Below are positions 43,533-53,201 of a stretch of 64,000 bases of DNA, piece by piece; position 1 is the first letter of the stretch, and each line of letters begins with the position of its first letter. A program made the translations under genes and the position numbers. Source of the stretch: Spirosoma validum (lineage in GTDB: Bacteria; Bacteroidota; Bacteroidia; Cytophagales; Spirosomataceae); assembly GCF_014699035.1 (NCBI RefSeq), contig NZ_JACXAA010000009.1, positions 124,001 through 188,000 on the forward strand. Direction: 5' to 3'. The notes under the pieces were generated by a model. The model worked only from the letters and a program-made list of their open reading frames with translations, was not told the origin of the DNA and made no database searches.

Positions 43533-44201
43533 CTATTTACCGGATTTTGTAGCCTCTTTTTCTTTGGCGATCCGTTCTTCCCGTTCTTTACTCGCCTTTT
43601 TCATATCGATACCAGCGGCAGAGAGGTAGTTATTGATACGGCCTTTGTACTTGCCGAACATTGCGTGCTTTTTCTCCGACGATCCCTCATCCATTGCCCG
43701 TTCGCGCGCTTCCGTTAAATAGGTTAGTATTTGTTGTTTCTGTTCACTGGTTAAATCGGGTAGCATGGCCTGATACCCTTTATACGTAATGGGCAATACG
43801 CCATAGGTCATGCCATCTTTTACCTGTTCAATCTGCTGCGGATTTAAGTCGCGGGCGAGCGTAGTCAGGTACGCTTTATGTAAGGTTGTCAGCTTCTCGT
43901 CAGCCTCCTTAGTAATAGTCTCTTTTTGGGCGGCATCCGTCAGATTTACCAGCGCTTCTTTCCGACTGTCGTGAATGGTGTTTAACCCCCGATATTGTTG
44001 CGCAATAGCCTCCTGAACCCGTGCTGATGCCTTCGAATCGGTGATGCCTAACGTAGCGACAATCTTAGCTGACCGCTCGTTGACGACCCGCGTGTATGTC
44101 GCTTCTTTGCTTTCCGTGGCCTGATTCTGACCCAGCACCTGGGCCATGCTGATGAAGGCGATAAGGCTGCTCAGCAGGAGTTTTTTTAGGGGTATGTTCA
44201 T
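43533..44201 (-). CDS. DUF3826 family exported protein
   Basis: A 222-residue protein with signal peptide MNIPLKKLLLSSLIAFISM and AQVLGQ at the cleavage site. The mature part is mostly helical. The family signature is clear: LPDLTSEQKQQILTYLTEAR, AMDEGSSEKKHAMFGKYKGR and INNYLSAAGID. DUF3826 proteins are found in Bacteroidota polysaccharide loci, often those for pectin-like glycans; the function is unknown. It is the first gene of the DUF3826-susC-susD-dehydrogenase unit. Confidence 0.9.
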   Translation of the reverse strand: MNIPLKKLLLSSLIAFISMAQVLGQNQATESKEATYTRVVNERSAKIVATLGITDSKASARVQEAIAQQYRGLNTIHDSRKEALVNLTDAAQKETITKEADEKLTTLHKAYLTTLARDLNPQQIEQVKDGMTYGVLPITYKGYQAMLPDLTSEQKQQILTYLTEARERAMDEGSSEKKHAMFGKYKGRINNYLSAAGIDMKKASKEREERIAKEKEATKSGK

Positions 44202-44335
44202 CCGTAATTCGATAAGAGTAAAAGGGTGTCTCCTGCTGGCTGATCGTCTGAGCCGAATTGTTGAAAAAGTCCTGTTAAACGGGCGTTAAAAGAAGACGAA
44301 TTTGAGAATTAACAATACTTTTCTACAATGCAGTA

Positions 44336-44343
44336 CAAAAATA
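44336..44343 (-). promoter_or_regulatory. candidate -7 box for the DUF3826-susCD unit
   Basis: On the minus strand TATTTTTG matches TAnnTTTG perfectly. It lies about 135 bp upstream of the DUF3826 start, inside an AT-rich 385-bp divergent gap. No matching -33 element is clear. Confidence 0.35.
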
Positions 44344-44586
44344 TAGTACATTTTATGGGCTTAACTGCATTTTTTTGTCAATTTATTGTAGGAAATTATC
44401 ATAGAATAAATAGGAATTATTTACGTTGAATCGGTTAAGTTTGTATAAATATTGCCAGAGCGCTTTGGGCTATACGGAGATGATAGAAATGAAGGAGAAA
44501 AAACCCCCTTCACGTTATCTGGAGGCCATGATACGGACTGGTGAAAAAAATAGGACAGAGTTCAGGCTATAATACGACTCACCAAC

Positions 44587-45492
44587 ATGAAGCCCTTATT
44601 TCGAAAAGTGACCGCTAAACTGGAAACATCGTTTACGGTTCGCCACGATGTCTTACCCCATTTCAAGAACATTTGGCACTACCATCCTGAGCTGGAGTTG
44701 CATTATACGCTGAAGGGCGAAGGGGTTCGATTTATTGGGGATAAAATCAGCAACTTCTCGCCCGGCGAGATTGTGTTCGTAGGTGAGAATCTACCGCATA
44801 CCTGGCGGAGTAATGAAGAGTATTTTTACAATGACCCTGATCTAAACATTGAGGTCATTGTCATCCAGTTTTTGCCGGATTGTTTAGGCGAAGATCTGTT
44901 AAAACTACCGGAAGCGTATCTGATTCCCAAACTGTTTGAAAAAGCAAAAAGCGGGATGGTAATCAACGGTAAGGCCAATGCGAAACTGGCTGAGCTGATG
45001 CATCGAGCTGTCCACGCGACGAACCTTGACCGGATCATTATTCTGCTGTCGATTCTGAAAACGCTGGCGGAAACGGAAGAGTATGAACCCATTGTTAACG
45101 GACGGGCTGTATTCTATCAGTCGAATGAAACGGATTCGTTACGGCTGAATACGGTATGCAGCTACACATTAACGAATTACAAAAAAGACATTACGCTGGA
45201 AGAGATTTCAGCCATCAGTAACCTGAGTGTTACGTCATTCTGTCGTTATTTTAAATTGATGACGAATAAAACGTACTACGATTTTCTGATCGAGATACGG
45301 ATTAGTCATGCCTGCCGGGCGTTGATCGAAGACAAAATACCGACGGAAGTCATCTGCTTCGATTGCGGTTTCAATAACGTATCAAATTTCTATCGCCATT
45401 TTAAAAAAGTGACTGGCCTGACGCCCCTGGAATACAAACGCCAGTATCTGAATAAATCGAAATCACTTCAGGCCAAAGCCGTTCCAGCCTAA
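44587..45492 (+). CDS. AraC-family regulator with N-terminal cupin sensor
   Basis: A 301-residue regulator. The cupin-like N-terminal domain includes IWHYHPELELHYTLKGEG and the histidine of ENLPHTWRS. The C-terminal AraC domain has two HTHs, the first near ITLEEISAISNLSVTSFCRY and the second ending FNNVSNFYRHFKKVTGLTP. It probably senses a small sugar and controls the divergent DUF3826-susCD unit and/or downstream genes. Confidence 0.9.
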   Translation: MKPLFRKVTAKLETSFTVRHDVLPHFKNIWHYHPELELHYTLKGEGVRFIGDKISNFSPGEIVFVGENLPHTWRSNEEYFYNDPDLNIEVIVIQFLPDCLGEDLLKLPEAYLIPKLFEKAKSGMVINGKANAKLAELMHRAVHATNLDRIIILLSILKTLAETEEYEPIVNGRAVFYQSNETDSLRLNTVCSYTLTNYKKDITLEEISAISNLSVTSFCRYFKLMTNKTYYDFLIEIRISHACRALIEDKIPTEVICFDCGFNNVSNFYRHFKKVTGLTPLEYKRQYLNKSKSLQAKAVPA

Positions 45493-45533
45493 GCCATCAG
45501 ATCGAATTAGATTTAATCAGTAGTCAACCGGTA

Positions 45534-45549
45534 CGACCCCGGTGGGGTC
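45534..45549. repeat. short GACCCC palindrome
   Basis: GACCCC-GGT-GGGGTC is a short palindrome in the gap after the AraC gene. Its flanks (GTACGACC and GGGGTCA) resemble the longer repeat at 58502-58595. Confidence 0.5.
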
Positions 45550-45721
45550 ACACAGGGATTATCCGGGACAAATTCGCTCAGTTACTTACACTTTCCGGCT
45601 AGTTAATTGAAACCGACTAGCCCGTCTCGGTCCAGAGCCAGTATAAATAGTATGGACTGGACAGAACTACGCTGTCACAGACCCATCTTACTCAACTGCT
45701 GGAAGTTGAATTCCATTGAAT

Positions 45722-47890
45722 ATGGCTATTCTAAAAGCGATTCAAACTCTCGTCTTCAATAAAAAATTTCTTTTCATTTTCTCAGTAACGACGTTCCTGC
45801 TTTTTGCGGGTTATCAGTCAGGTAGAGACGATGACCGGACATGGGCTATTTACAAAGCAGATGCCAACAGCTCCAGCTACTCTCCGCTGGATCAGATCAA
45901 TACCGCAAACGTCAGCCAATTGAGACCTGCCTGGACGTTTACCATAAACGATACGAAGCCGGGTTCCCGGCCGGGTAGTAGTGAATGCAATCCGATCATT
46001 GTTGATGGAGTACTGTACGCTACGTCGGCGAAACATTGGGCATATGCGATCAATGCCGAAACGGGTCAGCAACTCTGGTCATTTGATCCGTTCGATGGTG
46101 CAGAAGGAGGTGGGGTTAGCCGGGGCGTTACGTATTGGGAAAAGGGCAGGGACAAGCGAATCCTGTTTACGGGTGGCGATCAGCTCTTTGCGCTCGATGC
46201 CCATACCGGCAAGCCTATTGCTACGTTCGGAAAAAAAGGAAAAGTTAGCCTGAACGTTGGCCTGCGCGATGCGCCAGAAACCATTTCGGTGATTCCGACC
46301 TCACCGGGAATCGTCTATAACGATTTGCTGATTATGGGTGCTGAGGTGTCGGAGCTGTATGGTGCGCAACCCGGTTATATTCGGGCGTATGATTGTAGAA
46401 CCGGTAAGTTGGTTTGGACGTTTCACACCATTCCACTGCCCGGCGAACCCGGCTACGAAAACTGGCCGAAAGATGCCTATAAATATGCCGGTGGCGTAAA
46501 CGATTGGGCGGGCATGAGCCTCGACATTCGGCGGGGCATTGTTTTTCTGGCGCTCGGCTCGCCAACCTACGATTTTTATGGAGCCGACCGGAAGGGAAAA
46601 AACCTCTATGGCAATAGCGTTGTAGCGTTGAATGCTGCGACCGGAAAATACATCTGGCATTATCAGATCGTCCACCACGATCTGTGGGATTATGATTTGC
46701 CAGCACCACCGAACCTGGTTACAGTACGTCGGGATGGTAAAGTTATTGACGCCATAGCGCAGATCACCAAACACGGATTTGTTTTTGTTTTCAACCGCGA
46801 CACCGGTGAACCGCTATTTCCGATAGAGGAACGTAACGTACCGGTATCTCATCTTCCCGGCGAGGAAGCCTGGCCAACACAGCCGTTTCCGCTGAAACCT
46901 AAACCCTTCGCCCGGCAATGGATGACCGAAAAAGACTTGACAAATTATTCAGCTGCGGGCCATGATTCAATCACCAAAAAATTCCGGTCGATGCGGTACG
47001 AAGGACTGTTTACGCCACCTGATTTGAAAGGAACACTGATGCTGCCGGGTACGCGGGGTGGCGCTGAATGGGGTGGTGCGGCCTATGATCCGGCAACAAC
47101 TGTTTTGTACATCAAGTCCAATGATTCACCGGAAATTCAAACTATTAAAAAAGTGGATCAGGAGCAGGAAGCGAAGGATATGACGGTTTTCGATCAGGGG
47201 AAGTCGCTCTATATGACGTATTGTGTGGCCTGTCATGGTCGGGATAAAAACGGTGATGAACCTAATTATCCGTCGTTGATTGGGTTGAAAAACCGAATGA
47301 CCCGGGAAGTCGCATTGGATAAAATACGCAAAGGCGGGGGAAAAATGCCCGCCTTTGCCAGTGTCATCAACGGGAAAGAAAAAGGGATACTTGCATTTCT
47401 GTATGAAAAGGAACAGAATTCGAGTAAAGTCACCAAGTTTGAAACGGGGAAAACCCAGGCCGGTGCTGAGAAATACCTAAACGTAACGGCCTACGGCAAT
47501 TTTCGGGACCCAAACGGCAATCCGGCGCTACGTCCACCCTGGGGGACGCTAAATGCGCTAAATCTGTCGACAGGTGAATATGACTGGCAGATTCCCTTAG
47601 GCAACGATGAAAAACGCCAGGAACAGGGGATGCCTGAAACCGGTCAGGAAGGATCGGCCGGACCGATCGTCACGGCGGGTGGTTTGGTTTTCATCAGCGG
47701 TACCAACGACAAAAAACTGCGAGCTTTCGACAAAGTAACCGGCAAGCTACTCTGGCAAACGACGCTACCCGGTGTTGCCAATGCTACCGCCAGTACGTAT
47801 CAGGTGAAGGGCAGGCAATACGTAGCGCTGTCAGTAGGCGGTACAAAAGAAAACCCTTCGGGATCGATCATGGCGTTTACCGTAAGGTAG
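45722..47890 (+). CDS. PQQ-dependent dehydrogenase with an internal cytochrome c domain
   Basis: A protein of about 722 residues. An N-terminal membrane anchor or signal (FLFIFSVTTFLLFAG) is followed by a PQQ-type eight-bladed propeller with WTFTINDTKPGSRPG, WSFDPFDGAEGGG and DLWDYDLPAPPNL. A cytochrome c domain with CVACH (about residues 501-505) is inserted before the last blades. It resembles membrane glucose/alditol or inositol-type dehydrogenases that pass electrons from PQQ to haem. Start ATG 45722 is preferred to TTG 45716. A periplasmic sugar or sugar-acid oxidation fits the locus. Confidence 0.88.
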   Translation: MAILKAIQTLVFNKKFLFIFSVTTFLLFAGYQSGRDDDRTWAIYKADANSSSYSPLDQINTANVSQLRPAWTFTINDTKPGSRPGSSECNPIIVDGVLYATSAKHWAYAINAETGQQLWSFDPFDGAEGGGVSRGVTYWEKGRDKRILFTGGDQLFALDAHTGKPIATFGKKGKVSLNVGLRDAPETISVIPTSPGIVYNDLLIMGAEVSELYGAQPGYIRAYDCRTGKLVWTFHTIPLPGEPGYENWPKDAYKYAGGVNDWAGMSLDIRRGIVFLALGSPTYDFYGADRKGKNLYGNSVVALNAATGKYIWHYQIVHHDLWDYDLPAPPNLVTVRRDGKVIDAIAQITKHGFVFVFNRDTGEPLFPIEERNVPVSHLPGEEAWPTQPFPLKPKPFARQWMTEKDLTNYSAAGHDSITKKFRSMRYEGLFTPPDLKGTLMLPGTRGGAEWGGAAYDPATTVLYIKSNDSPEIQTIKKVDQEQEAKDMTVFDQGKSLYMTYCVACHGRDKNGDEPNYPSLIGLKNRMTREVALDKIRKGGGKMPAFASVINGKEKGILAFLYEKEQNSSKVTKFETGKTQAGAEKYLNVTAYGNFRDPNGNPALRPPWGTLNALNLSTGEYDWQIPLGNDEKRQEQGMPETGQEGSAGPIVTAGGLVFISGTNDKKLRAFDKVTGKLLWQTTLPGVANATASTYQVKGRQYVALSVGGTKENPSGSIMAFTVR

Positions 47891-47975
47891 CGCGGCCTTT
47901 AGTCCGCATAGCCGTAGGCTAAATTGTAAACGAGAGTATTAGCCTACGGCTATGCGGACTAAAGGCCGCGCTACC
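47886..47975. repeat. 36-bp perfect inverted repeat overlapping the dehydrogenase stop
   Basis: Arms at 47886-47921 and 47940-47975 are perfect 36-base complements with an 18-base loop. The left arm contains the TAG stop. It lies between convergent genes. The arm word GCGCGGCCTTTAGTCCGC resembles a dispersed repeat I recall from other genomes; not checked here. Confidence 0.85.
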
Positions 47976-47986
47976 TCAAAAATCCG

Positions 47987-49531
47987 TCAAAACTTCTTAA
48001 CCGTAACAGGAACCAGCTTTTCACTACGTATCACTTCTTTTCCATTTGAGAATACCCGAAAGCCTTTGCCCTTGTTGTAATGCGTTCCGGTTTTGTCGTA
48101 TAGAATGGTGAGGGTCTTTCCGTGATACAATACATTATCGAGGCAAAACCAGTCCCATTTGTTGTCGGGGATGAGTGGATGAATTTCCAGTAGGTTATCC
48201 GCGCGGGGTTTTAGGCCAACCAGGTCGCTGATGATCAGATCGGCGAAACCGGAGTGGTTGTAAAATTTGCTACGTGGATTGTCACCTTTCAGCCATTCGC
48301 CCGTCTTTTCGTCCTGATATTCACCCAGGTAGAGTTTGCCGTTCATGGTGTGCGACGTAGCGTATTTCAGCAACTCGTTGTAAAACACCGACTTTGTCAT
48401 CTGTCCCTGGTTTTTGTAATCCGTGAGCAGGTTCGATAACCCTTTCAGCGTTTGTGTTGTAGCGAACGGCCAGATGGGGCCATCCCATTCGCAGCCATGT
48501 CCGGAACCGTGCGTCCGGAAACCCGGATGTCTACGTTCGGCTGTCGTGAGACCCCAGGGAGCGTCAAAGCCAGTTGTGTCGATTAGCTGGTCCCACTGCG
48601 TCGCGTACTCCGGCTTATCGTCGGGGAGGTTGAAATACCAGGGAATGAAACCGATGGCTTCGCGGGCGTTGGCAAACGTACCGTTCGGATGTTTTACTTC
48701 AAAAAAGTGAGCGTCCTTATTCCACAAACTGTCCAGCGTCAGCTTTTTCAGCTCGGTCGCCTGCTGCTCATATCGACGTTGCAACGTATCGTTTTTCACC
48801 AGAGCCGCCATATCCGCTAACGCCTTCGCATTGCCGTACATATAACCATTGATCGACGGACGACGATTCTTATCTTTCCGAGATCCGCTGATGGATTCCT
48901 CCATGGCATCTTTCACATCGAATTGCCAGAACAGACCGCTTGGTAACTGCTTCTCCTGTTGCCATTTCCGGTAGTCAGCATCTAACGCCAGCAGATTTTT
49001 CTGAATAAACGGTTTGTCCAAATTGACGAGATACCGGCTGTAAACCGCATCATCGACCCAACTGCTGAAGGCATGAAAGCGGGGAGCTGTGTGCCTGGGA
49101 TCGACGTAGAGCCAGAACGAAATGTAGTCATCAACGTACTGTGGATTCCGTAACCAGCGCCCTTCGTAAATGTGATGTCCAAGTGCGCTGCTGATGGCGT
49201 TGTATTTTCCGGCGTGGTTGACTTTCGTAATGAATTCGGTAAAAACGAAGCCTTCGGGCGTCTCTTTCAGATGCTTCCGAAAGGCCCACCAGCGATAGTA
49301 ATAAATTTCCTGAAGCGTAGAATCGGGGCAATCGAAGAGTGGAATATTTTTGGCTAACCAGTCAAACGATTGCTCATTCGGTACGTAGTTTTTTACCGCT
49401 TCTTCCTGATCAATCACGTTAAAATAGGTAACGTAACGTTTGAGTTTGTCCGTTGATAAGACATTCGCTGATTGAGCCAGACAAAGGGTTGACTGGAGAA
49501 AACAAACCAATAAGAAATATTTTTTCAGCAT
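47987..49531 (-). CDS. exported MGH1-like (alpha/alpha)6-barrel glycoside hydrolase
   Basis: A 514-residue protein with signal peptide MLKKYFLLVCFLQSTLCLAQ. It has the (alpha/alpha)6-barrel features of the mannosylglycerate-hydrolase-like/GH63-like group: YYYRWWAFRKHLKET, GLFWQFDVKDAMEESISGS, RPSINGYMYGNAKALADM and ECEWDGPIWPFATTQT-type region (seen as CEWDGPIWPF). A small C-terminal beta domain ends it. The substrate is not identifiable from sequence. It is divergent from the DUF5703 gene. Confidence 0.82.
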   Translation of the reverse strand: MLKKYFLLVCFLQSTLCLAQSANVLSTDKLKRYVTYFNVIDQEEAVKNYVPNEQSFDWLAKNIPLFDCPDSTLQEIYYYRWWAFRKHLKETPEGFVFTEFITKVNHAGKYNAISSALGHHIYEGRWLRNPQYVDDYISFWLYVDPRHTAPRFHAFSSWVDDAVYSRYLVNLDKPFIQKNLLALDADYRKWQQEKQLPSGLFWQFDVKDAMEESISGSRKDKNRRPSINGYMYGNAKALADMAALVKNDTLQRRYEQQATELKKLTLDSLWNKDAHFFEVKHPNGTFANAREAIGFIPWYFNLPDDKPEYATQWDQLIDTTGFDAPWGLTTAERRHPGFRTHGSGHGCEWDGPIWPFATTQTLKGLSNLLTDYKNQGQMTKSVFYNELLKYATSHTMNGKLYLGEYQDEKTGEWLKGDNPRSKFYNHSGFADLIISDLVGLKPRADNLLEIHPLIPDNKWDWFCLDNVLYHGKTLTILYDKTGTHYNKGKGFRVFSNGKEVIRSEKLVPVTVKKF

Positions 49532-49546
49532 CGATATTCAAAGCGA

Positions 49547-49618
49547 ATAGAACGCAGATTATTCTGATAGTTATGATTAAAAATGATCTTACAAAGCAAA
49601 ATAATCTGCGTTCTATTT
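49547..49618. repeat. 18-bp perfect inverted repeat in a divergent promoter region
   Basis: AATAGAACGCAGATTATT at 49547-49564 pairs perfectly with 49601-49618; loop 36 bases. It lies between two divergent gene starts, so it cannot be a terminator for either gene. Confidence 0.8.
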
Positions 49619-49691
49619 TTAAGAACTATTATCACAAAGCTACTCTCTAAATTTGACGGTGATCTCTACTATTTTCTCCTTTAATTATACC

Positions 49692-52055
49692 ATGTTAGCC
49701 TGCCCCGGGTTTACTCTGTTTTCCTCCCTAAAGCGCCTGTTTAGCTGGATTTTATATATTATCATTCTAATTTTCAGTAGAATAGATAACGGACTGGCCC
49801 AACAAAATACAATCGATCAATACAACGTAGTGTGGAATAACCAGAGCAAAAATTCATCAGAATCGATGCCGTGCGGTGGGGGCGATGTTGGGTTGAATGT
49901 CTGGGTGGAGAATGGTGATTTGCTGTTTTACGTAGCGAAAAGCGGCACGTTCGATCACAACAATACGGTCTTAAAACTAGGGCGTGTCCGGCTTAAACTG
50001 TCGCCAAATCCGTTCGCAGAGGGCGCTACGTTCCAGCAGGAACTGGTGCTCAATAAAGGACAAGTGGAAATCAAGGGCGCTACGTCTGGACTGTCGGCAA
50101 ACGTAACGATTTGGGTAGACGTATTCCGGCCGGTTGTTCATGTTGACGTGTCGAGCAATAAGCCTATCAGAGCGGAAGCGGCTTTTGAAAGCTGGCGCTA
50201 CGTCGACCACGTAACGAAGGGCAAAGAAAACAATGCGAACTCCTACAAGTTCGCACCACAGGGCGAAGTCAGGACGCTGAAAGATTCGATCCGATTTGCG
50301 GGTGATGACGTCATCTTTTACCATAGAAACGGTACTGAACGCTCGGCTTTCGACGTAACGGTCCAGCAACAGGGGCTGGATAGTATTAAAAATCAGTTGT
50401 TTAATCCTATCGCTAATCGAACGTTTGGGGGAAGCCTGTCGGGAAGAGGTTTTAAACCGGCTGGTACGTATCGGGGCAAATACCTGGACACAGAATTTCA
50501 GGGCTGGAAATTGGTCAGTGCGTCCGCTTTCCGAACTCATGCGCTTGTTTTGACTTTGCATACTGATCAATCGGAACGTATTGACGACTGGAAGCAAGAA
50601 CTGGAAAATCTAAGGAAAGAAGCCGTTACGCAGGCCAAAACAGCGCAGATGAAAACGCAAGCCTGGTGGAATGAATTCTGGACAAAAAGCTTCATCTACA
50701 TTACGTCTCCTGTTAGCTCACCCGAATGGCAGGTCGCCCGGAATTACCAGTTATTCCGATACATGCTCGGGTGTAACGCTTTGGGCAAATACCCGACCAA
50801 GTTCAACGGTGGGTTGTTTACGTATGATCCGTCACTGACCGACTCGACTATGCGGTTTACCCCCGACTTTCGCAACTGGGGCGGTGGTATCCATACGGCG
50901 CAGAACCAGCGGCTGGTGTATTGGCCGATGCTAAAAAGTGGCGATTGGCAACTGATGAAACCCCAGTTTGATTTTTACCGGAACATTCTGAAAAACGCCG
51001 AGTTACGAACCGCATTCTACTGGAAGCACAAAGGCGCCAGTTTCACGGAACAGATCGAGAACTTCGGTTTACCCAACTCCGCTGAGTACACCTGGAAACG
51101 TCCGGCCGATTACGACAAGGGTATGGAATACAACGCCTGGCTGGAATACGAGTGGGATACTGTGCTGGAATTCTGCCTGATGATGCTGGAAACCGAACGG
51201 TATGTTGGGCAGAATATTTCTGAGTATGTTCCGCTCATCGAAAGTTGCCTTACGTTTTTCGATGAACATTATCAATACTTGGCCAGAAGGCGCGGCAGTA
51301 AATCGCTCGATGGGGATAAAAAGTTGATTTTGTATCCGGGTTCAGCGGCTGAAACGTATAAGATGGCCTACAATTCTTCCTCTACCGTTTCGGCGCTTCG
51401 TACCGTGTTGACACGTTTGCTGGAGCTGCCTGATACGTATCTAACAGCCGGGAAACGGGAAGCCTGGAAAGCCATGCTGGAGCGAATTCCGCCGATCAAT
51501 TATCGATCATTCGATGGTCACCCAACAATTGCGCCCGCCAAACTTTGGGAACGTATCAACAATACCGAATCGCCACAACTGTATCCGGTGTTTCCGTGGG
51601 GCATTTATGGCATCGGCAAACCGGGGTTAGATACGGCTGTCAATACGTATCGGTATGACAAAGACGTTCTGAGATTTCGTAGTCACGTTGGCTGGAAGCA
51701 GGATAACATTTTCGCAGCTCGCCTGGGTCTGACTGATGAAGCCGCTCGCCTGACGCTGCTCAAACTGGGTAACTCACCTCGTCGGTTTCCTGCGTTCTGG
51801 GGGCCGGGTTTCGACTGGACGCCCGATCATAACTGGGGTGGCTCGGGCATGATTGGTATACAGGAAATGCTGATGCAGGTCGACGGTAAAAAAATCTTTC
51901 TGTTTCCCGCCTGGCCCAAAACCTGGGATGTGCATGTCAAATTACACGCGCCCTATAACACGACCGTTGAAGCAGTTCTGAAGAACGGTAAGCTGGAATC
52001 ACTTAATATAATACCTGAATCCCGTCGGGTGGATGTGGAGAATTTGTTGAGATAA
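49692..52055 (+). CDS. DUF5703 family exported protein, putative glycosidase
   Basis: A protein of about 787 residues. Start 49692 (MLACPGFTLFSSLKRLFSW) leads into a signal peptide ending near NGLAQQ. The DUF5703 N-terminal domain starts at YNVVWNNQSKNSSESMPCGG and GDVGLNVWVENGDLLFYVAK. The C-terminal two thirds form an (alpha/alpha)6-barrel-like region (GGGIHTAQNQRLVYWPMLKS, YNAWLEYEWDTVLEFCLMML). It is related in layout to GH95-type enzymes. The substrate is unknown; the neighbouring MGH1-like gene is divergent. Confidence 0.82.
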   Translation: MLACPGFTLFSSLKRLFSWILYIIILIFSRIDNGLAQQNTIDQYNVVWNNQSKNSSESMPCGGGDVGLNVWVENGDLLFYVAKSGTFDHNNTVLKLGRVRLKLSPNPFAEGATFQQELVLNKGQVEIKGATSGLSANVTIWVDVFRPVVHVDVSSNKPIRAEAAFESWRYVDHVTKGKENNANSYKFAPQGEVRTLKDSIRFAGDDVIFYHRNGTERSAFDVTVQQQGLDSIKNQLFNPIANRTFGGSLSGRGFKPAGTYRGKYLDTEFQGWKLVSASAFRTHALVLTLHTDQSERIDDWKQELENLRKEAVTQAKTAQMKTQAWWNEFWTKSFIYITSPVSSPEWQVARNYQLFRYMLGCNALGKYPTKFNGGLFTYDPSLTDSTMRFTPDFRNWGGGIHTAQNQRLVYWPMLKSGDWQLMKPQFDFYRNILKNAELRTAFYWKHKGASFTEQIENFGLPNSAEYTWKRPADYDKGMEYNAWLEYEWDTVLEFCLMMLETERYVGQNISEYVPLIESCLTFFDEHYQYLARRRGSKSLDGDKKLILYPGSAAETYKMAYNSSSTVSALRTVLTRLLELPDTYLTAGKREAWKAMLERIPPINYRSFDGHPTIAPAKLWERINNTESPQLYPVFPWGIYGIGKPGLDTAVNTYRYDKDVLRFRSHVGWKQDNIFAARLGLTDEAARLTLLKLGNSPRRFPAFWGPGFDWTPDHNWGGSGMIGIQEMLMQVDGKKIFLFPAWPKTWDVHVKLHAPYNTTVEAVLKNGKLESLNIIPESRRVDVENLLR

Positions 52056-52587
52056 TAGGAAAATCAATTACGTTATGATGACTTAAATTTTATTTATCAT
52101 TAAGTCGAACCCTTCAGCTATAAATGGAATAATTTATTTGTTTTTTAGAGACGTTATTTGAGCTTTCTAAATTAAGAATAGACTTACTGGTTGTTTAATC
52201 ATTCCATCAATAAAAGGCATCTCTGATCTCCTGTTAAGTAAGCTTGACACTCCTTTTGTCGATGGAATGACAGAAAAATACCTACTTTTTCAATGTAATA
52301 GAAAAGTTAAAACAGCTTCGCCAAAACAGCACCCCACTCCAAAATAATTTTTATCAAACCATCATGGAAATAACCAGATTTCGGGTTGAAGCCCTAAGTA
52401 TTTATCAGTTGCTATACTGAAAAATCTTAACTATCTATTTTATAAAAAGTGTAGATAAGTCTATAAATTATGAAAAATAATAATTTAAAACCTCTCTTAC
52501 TCTGATTAATTTATACGAAATCCCTCTTAAAATTGATTTATTAGCAGGTATCGACTATCATTTTCTTTTTTTAGCAATTAGACTTAC
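52056..52587. other. AT-rich intergenic region with inverted repeats
   Basis: About 530 bp of AT-rich DNA without a supported gene. It holds GACTTA/TAAGTC arms near 52079-52107 and a longer inverted repeat with arms at 52200-52217 and 52252-52270 (ATTCCATC..TAAAAGG). No promoter for the upstream gene is needed here; the 3' end contains the promoter of the next gene. Confidence 0.5.
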
Positions 52588-52595
52588 TATATTTG
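52588..52595 (+). promoter_or_regulatory. -7 box TATATTTG
   Basis: A perfect TAnnTTTG box 38 bp before the ATG of the small basic-tailed protein. T-rich DNA lies where the -33 element would be. Confidence 0.5.
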
Positions 52596-52633
52596 TGCGC
52601 AATCGTTATACCAACAGTAAAATATACCATCGA

Positions 52634-53128
52634 ATGAAAGCAAAGCAAATTCGGTTCTTCTCACCCGACGAGAACAGCGAAGCTACAAAAAAAGCAAAGA
52701 AAAGCGCCGTTAAGTCTACACCGGTTACTGGCTATATTTCCGCAACGGGCAAGCTGGTATTTCCAGACAAAGCTGTTACCGAGTTGGGTTTTGATCCGGA
52801 AACTAATCAATTTAAAGTTGGTACGCAGGAAGGTAAACGCAAAATAAAGTCGCTTTATCTGGTTCCTGGTATAGAAGGAGAGGGAGAAACATTTGAATTA
52901 GCGAAAGGAGCTAAGAGTTATGGTATTTCATTACCTTATATCCTGCAAAAAGGAGGAATCGACTACGCTAATACAAAACATACGTTTACCGTTAAGCCCT
53001 TTGATTATGACAATGATGTAACGGGCTATGAGCTGAAACTAAGTAACGAAAAACCAAAAGCTGAATATACAGGTAAGCCACGCGGCCGTAAACGCCAGAG
53101 TTCTACTTCTGAAGAAGGTGGATTATAA
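52634..53128 (+). CDS. small protein with AT-hook-like C-terminus
   Basis: A protein of 164 residues. Start 52634 (MKAKQIRFFSPDENS) fits the promoter box; the frame upstream from 52595 begins with a GTG inside that promoter. A lysine-rich N-terminal part is followed by GYISATGKLVFPDKAVTELG (beta-rich) and SYGISLPYILQ. The C-terminus GKPRGRKRQSS contains the PRGRK core of AT-hooks. A DNA- or nucleoid-binding role is suggested by the tail and the AT-rich surroundings. No family is recognised. Confidence 0.65.
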   Translation: MKAKQIRFFSPDENSEATKKAKKSAVKSTPVTGYISATGKLVFPDKAVTELGFDPETNQFKVGTQEGKRKIKSLYLVPGIEGEGETFELAKGAKSYGISLPYILQKGGIDYANTKHTFTVKPFDYDNDVTGYELKLSNEKPKAEYTGKPRGRKRQSSTSEEGGL

Positions 53129-53174
53129 AAGTATAGGTTAATTCAGTTGTCTACTGAACTTCATTTCTATTAAT

Positions 53175-53201
53175 AAAAAGCGGATAGTTCATCCGCTTTT
53201 T
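53175..53201 (+). terminator. intrinsic terminator
   Basis: AAAAAGCGGAT (53175-53185) and ATCCGCTTTTT (53191-53201) form an 11-bp stem followed by TTGTTTT. It ends the preceding small gene. Confidence 0.85.

Noticed and set aside
45716..45721. TTG start for the PQQ dehydrogenase
   Set aside because: An ATG follows two codons later and is the more usual start.
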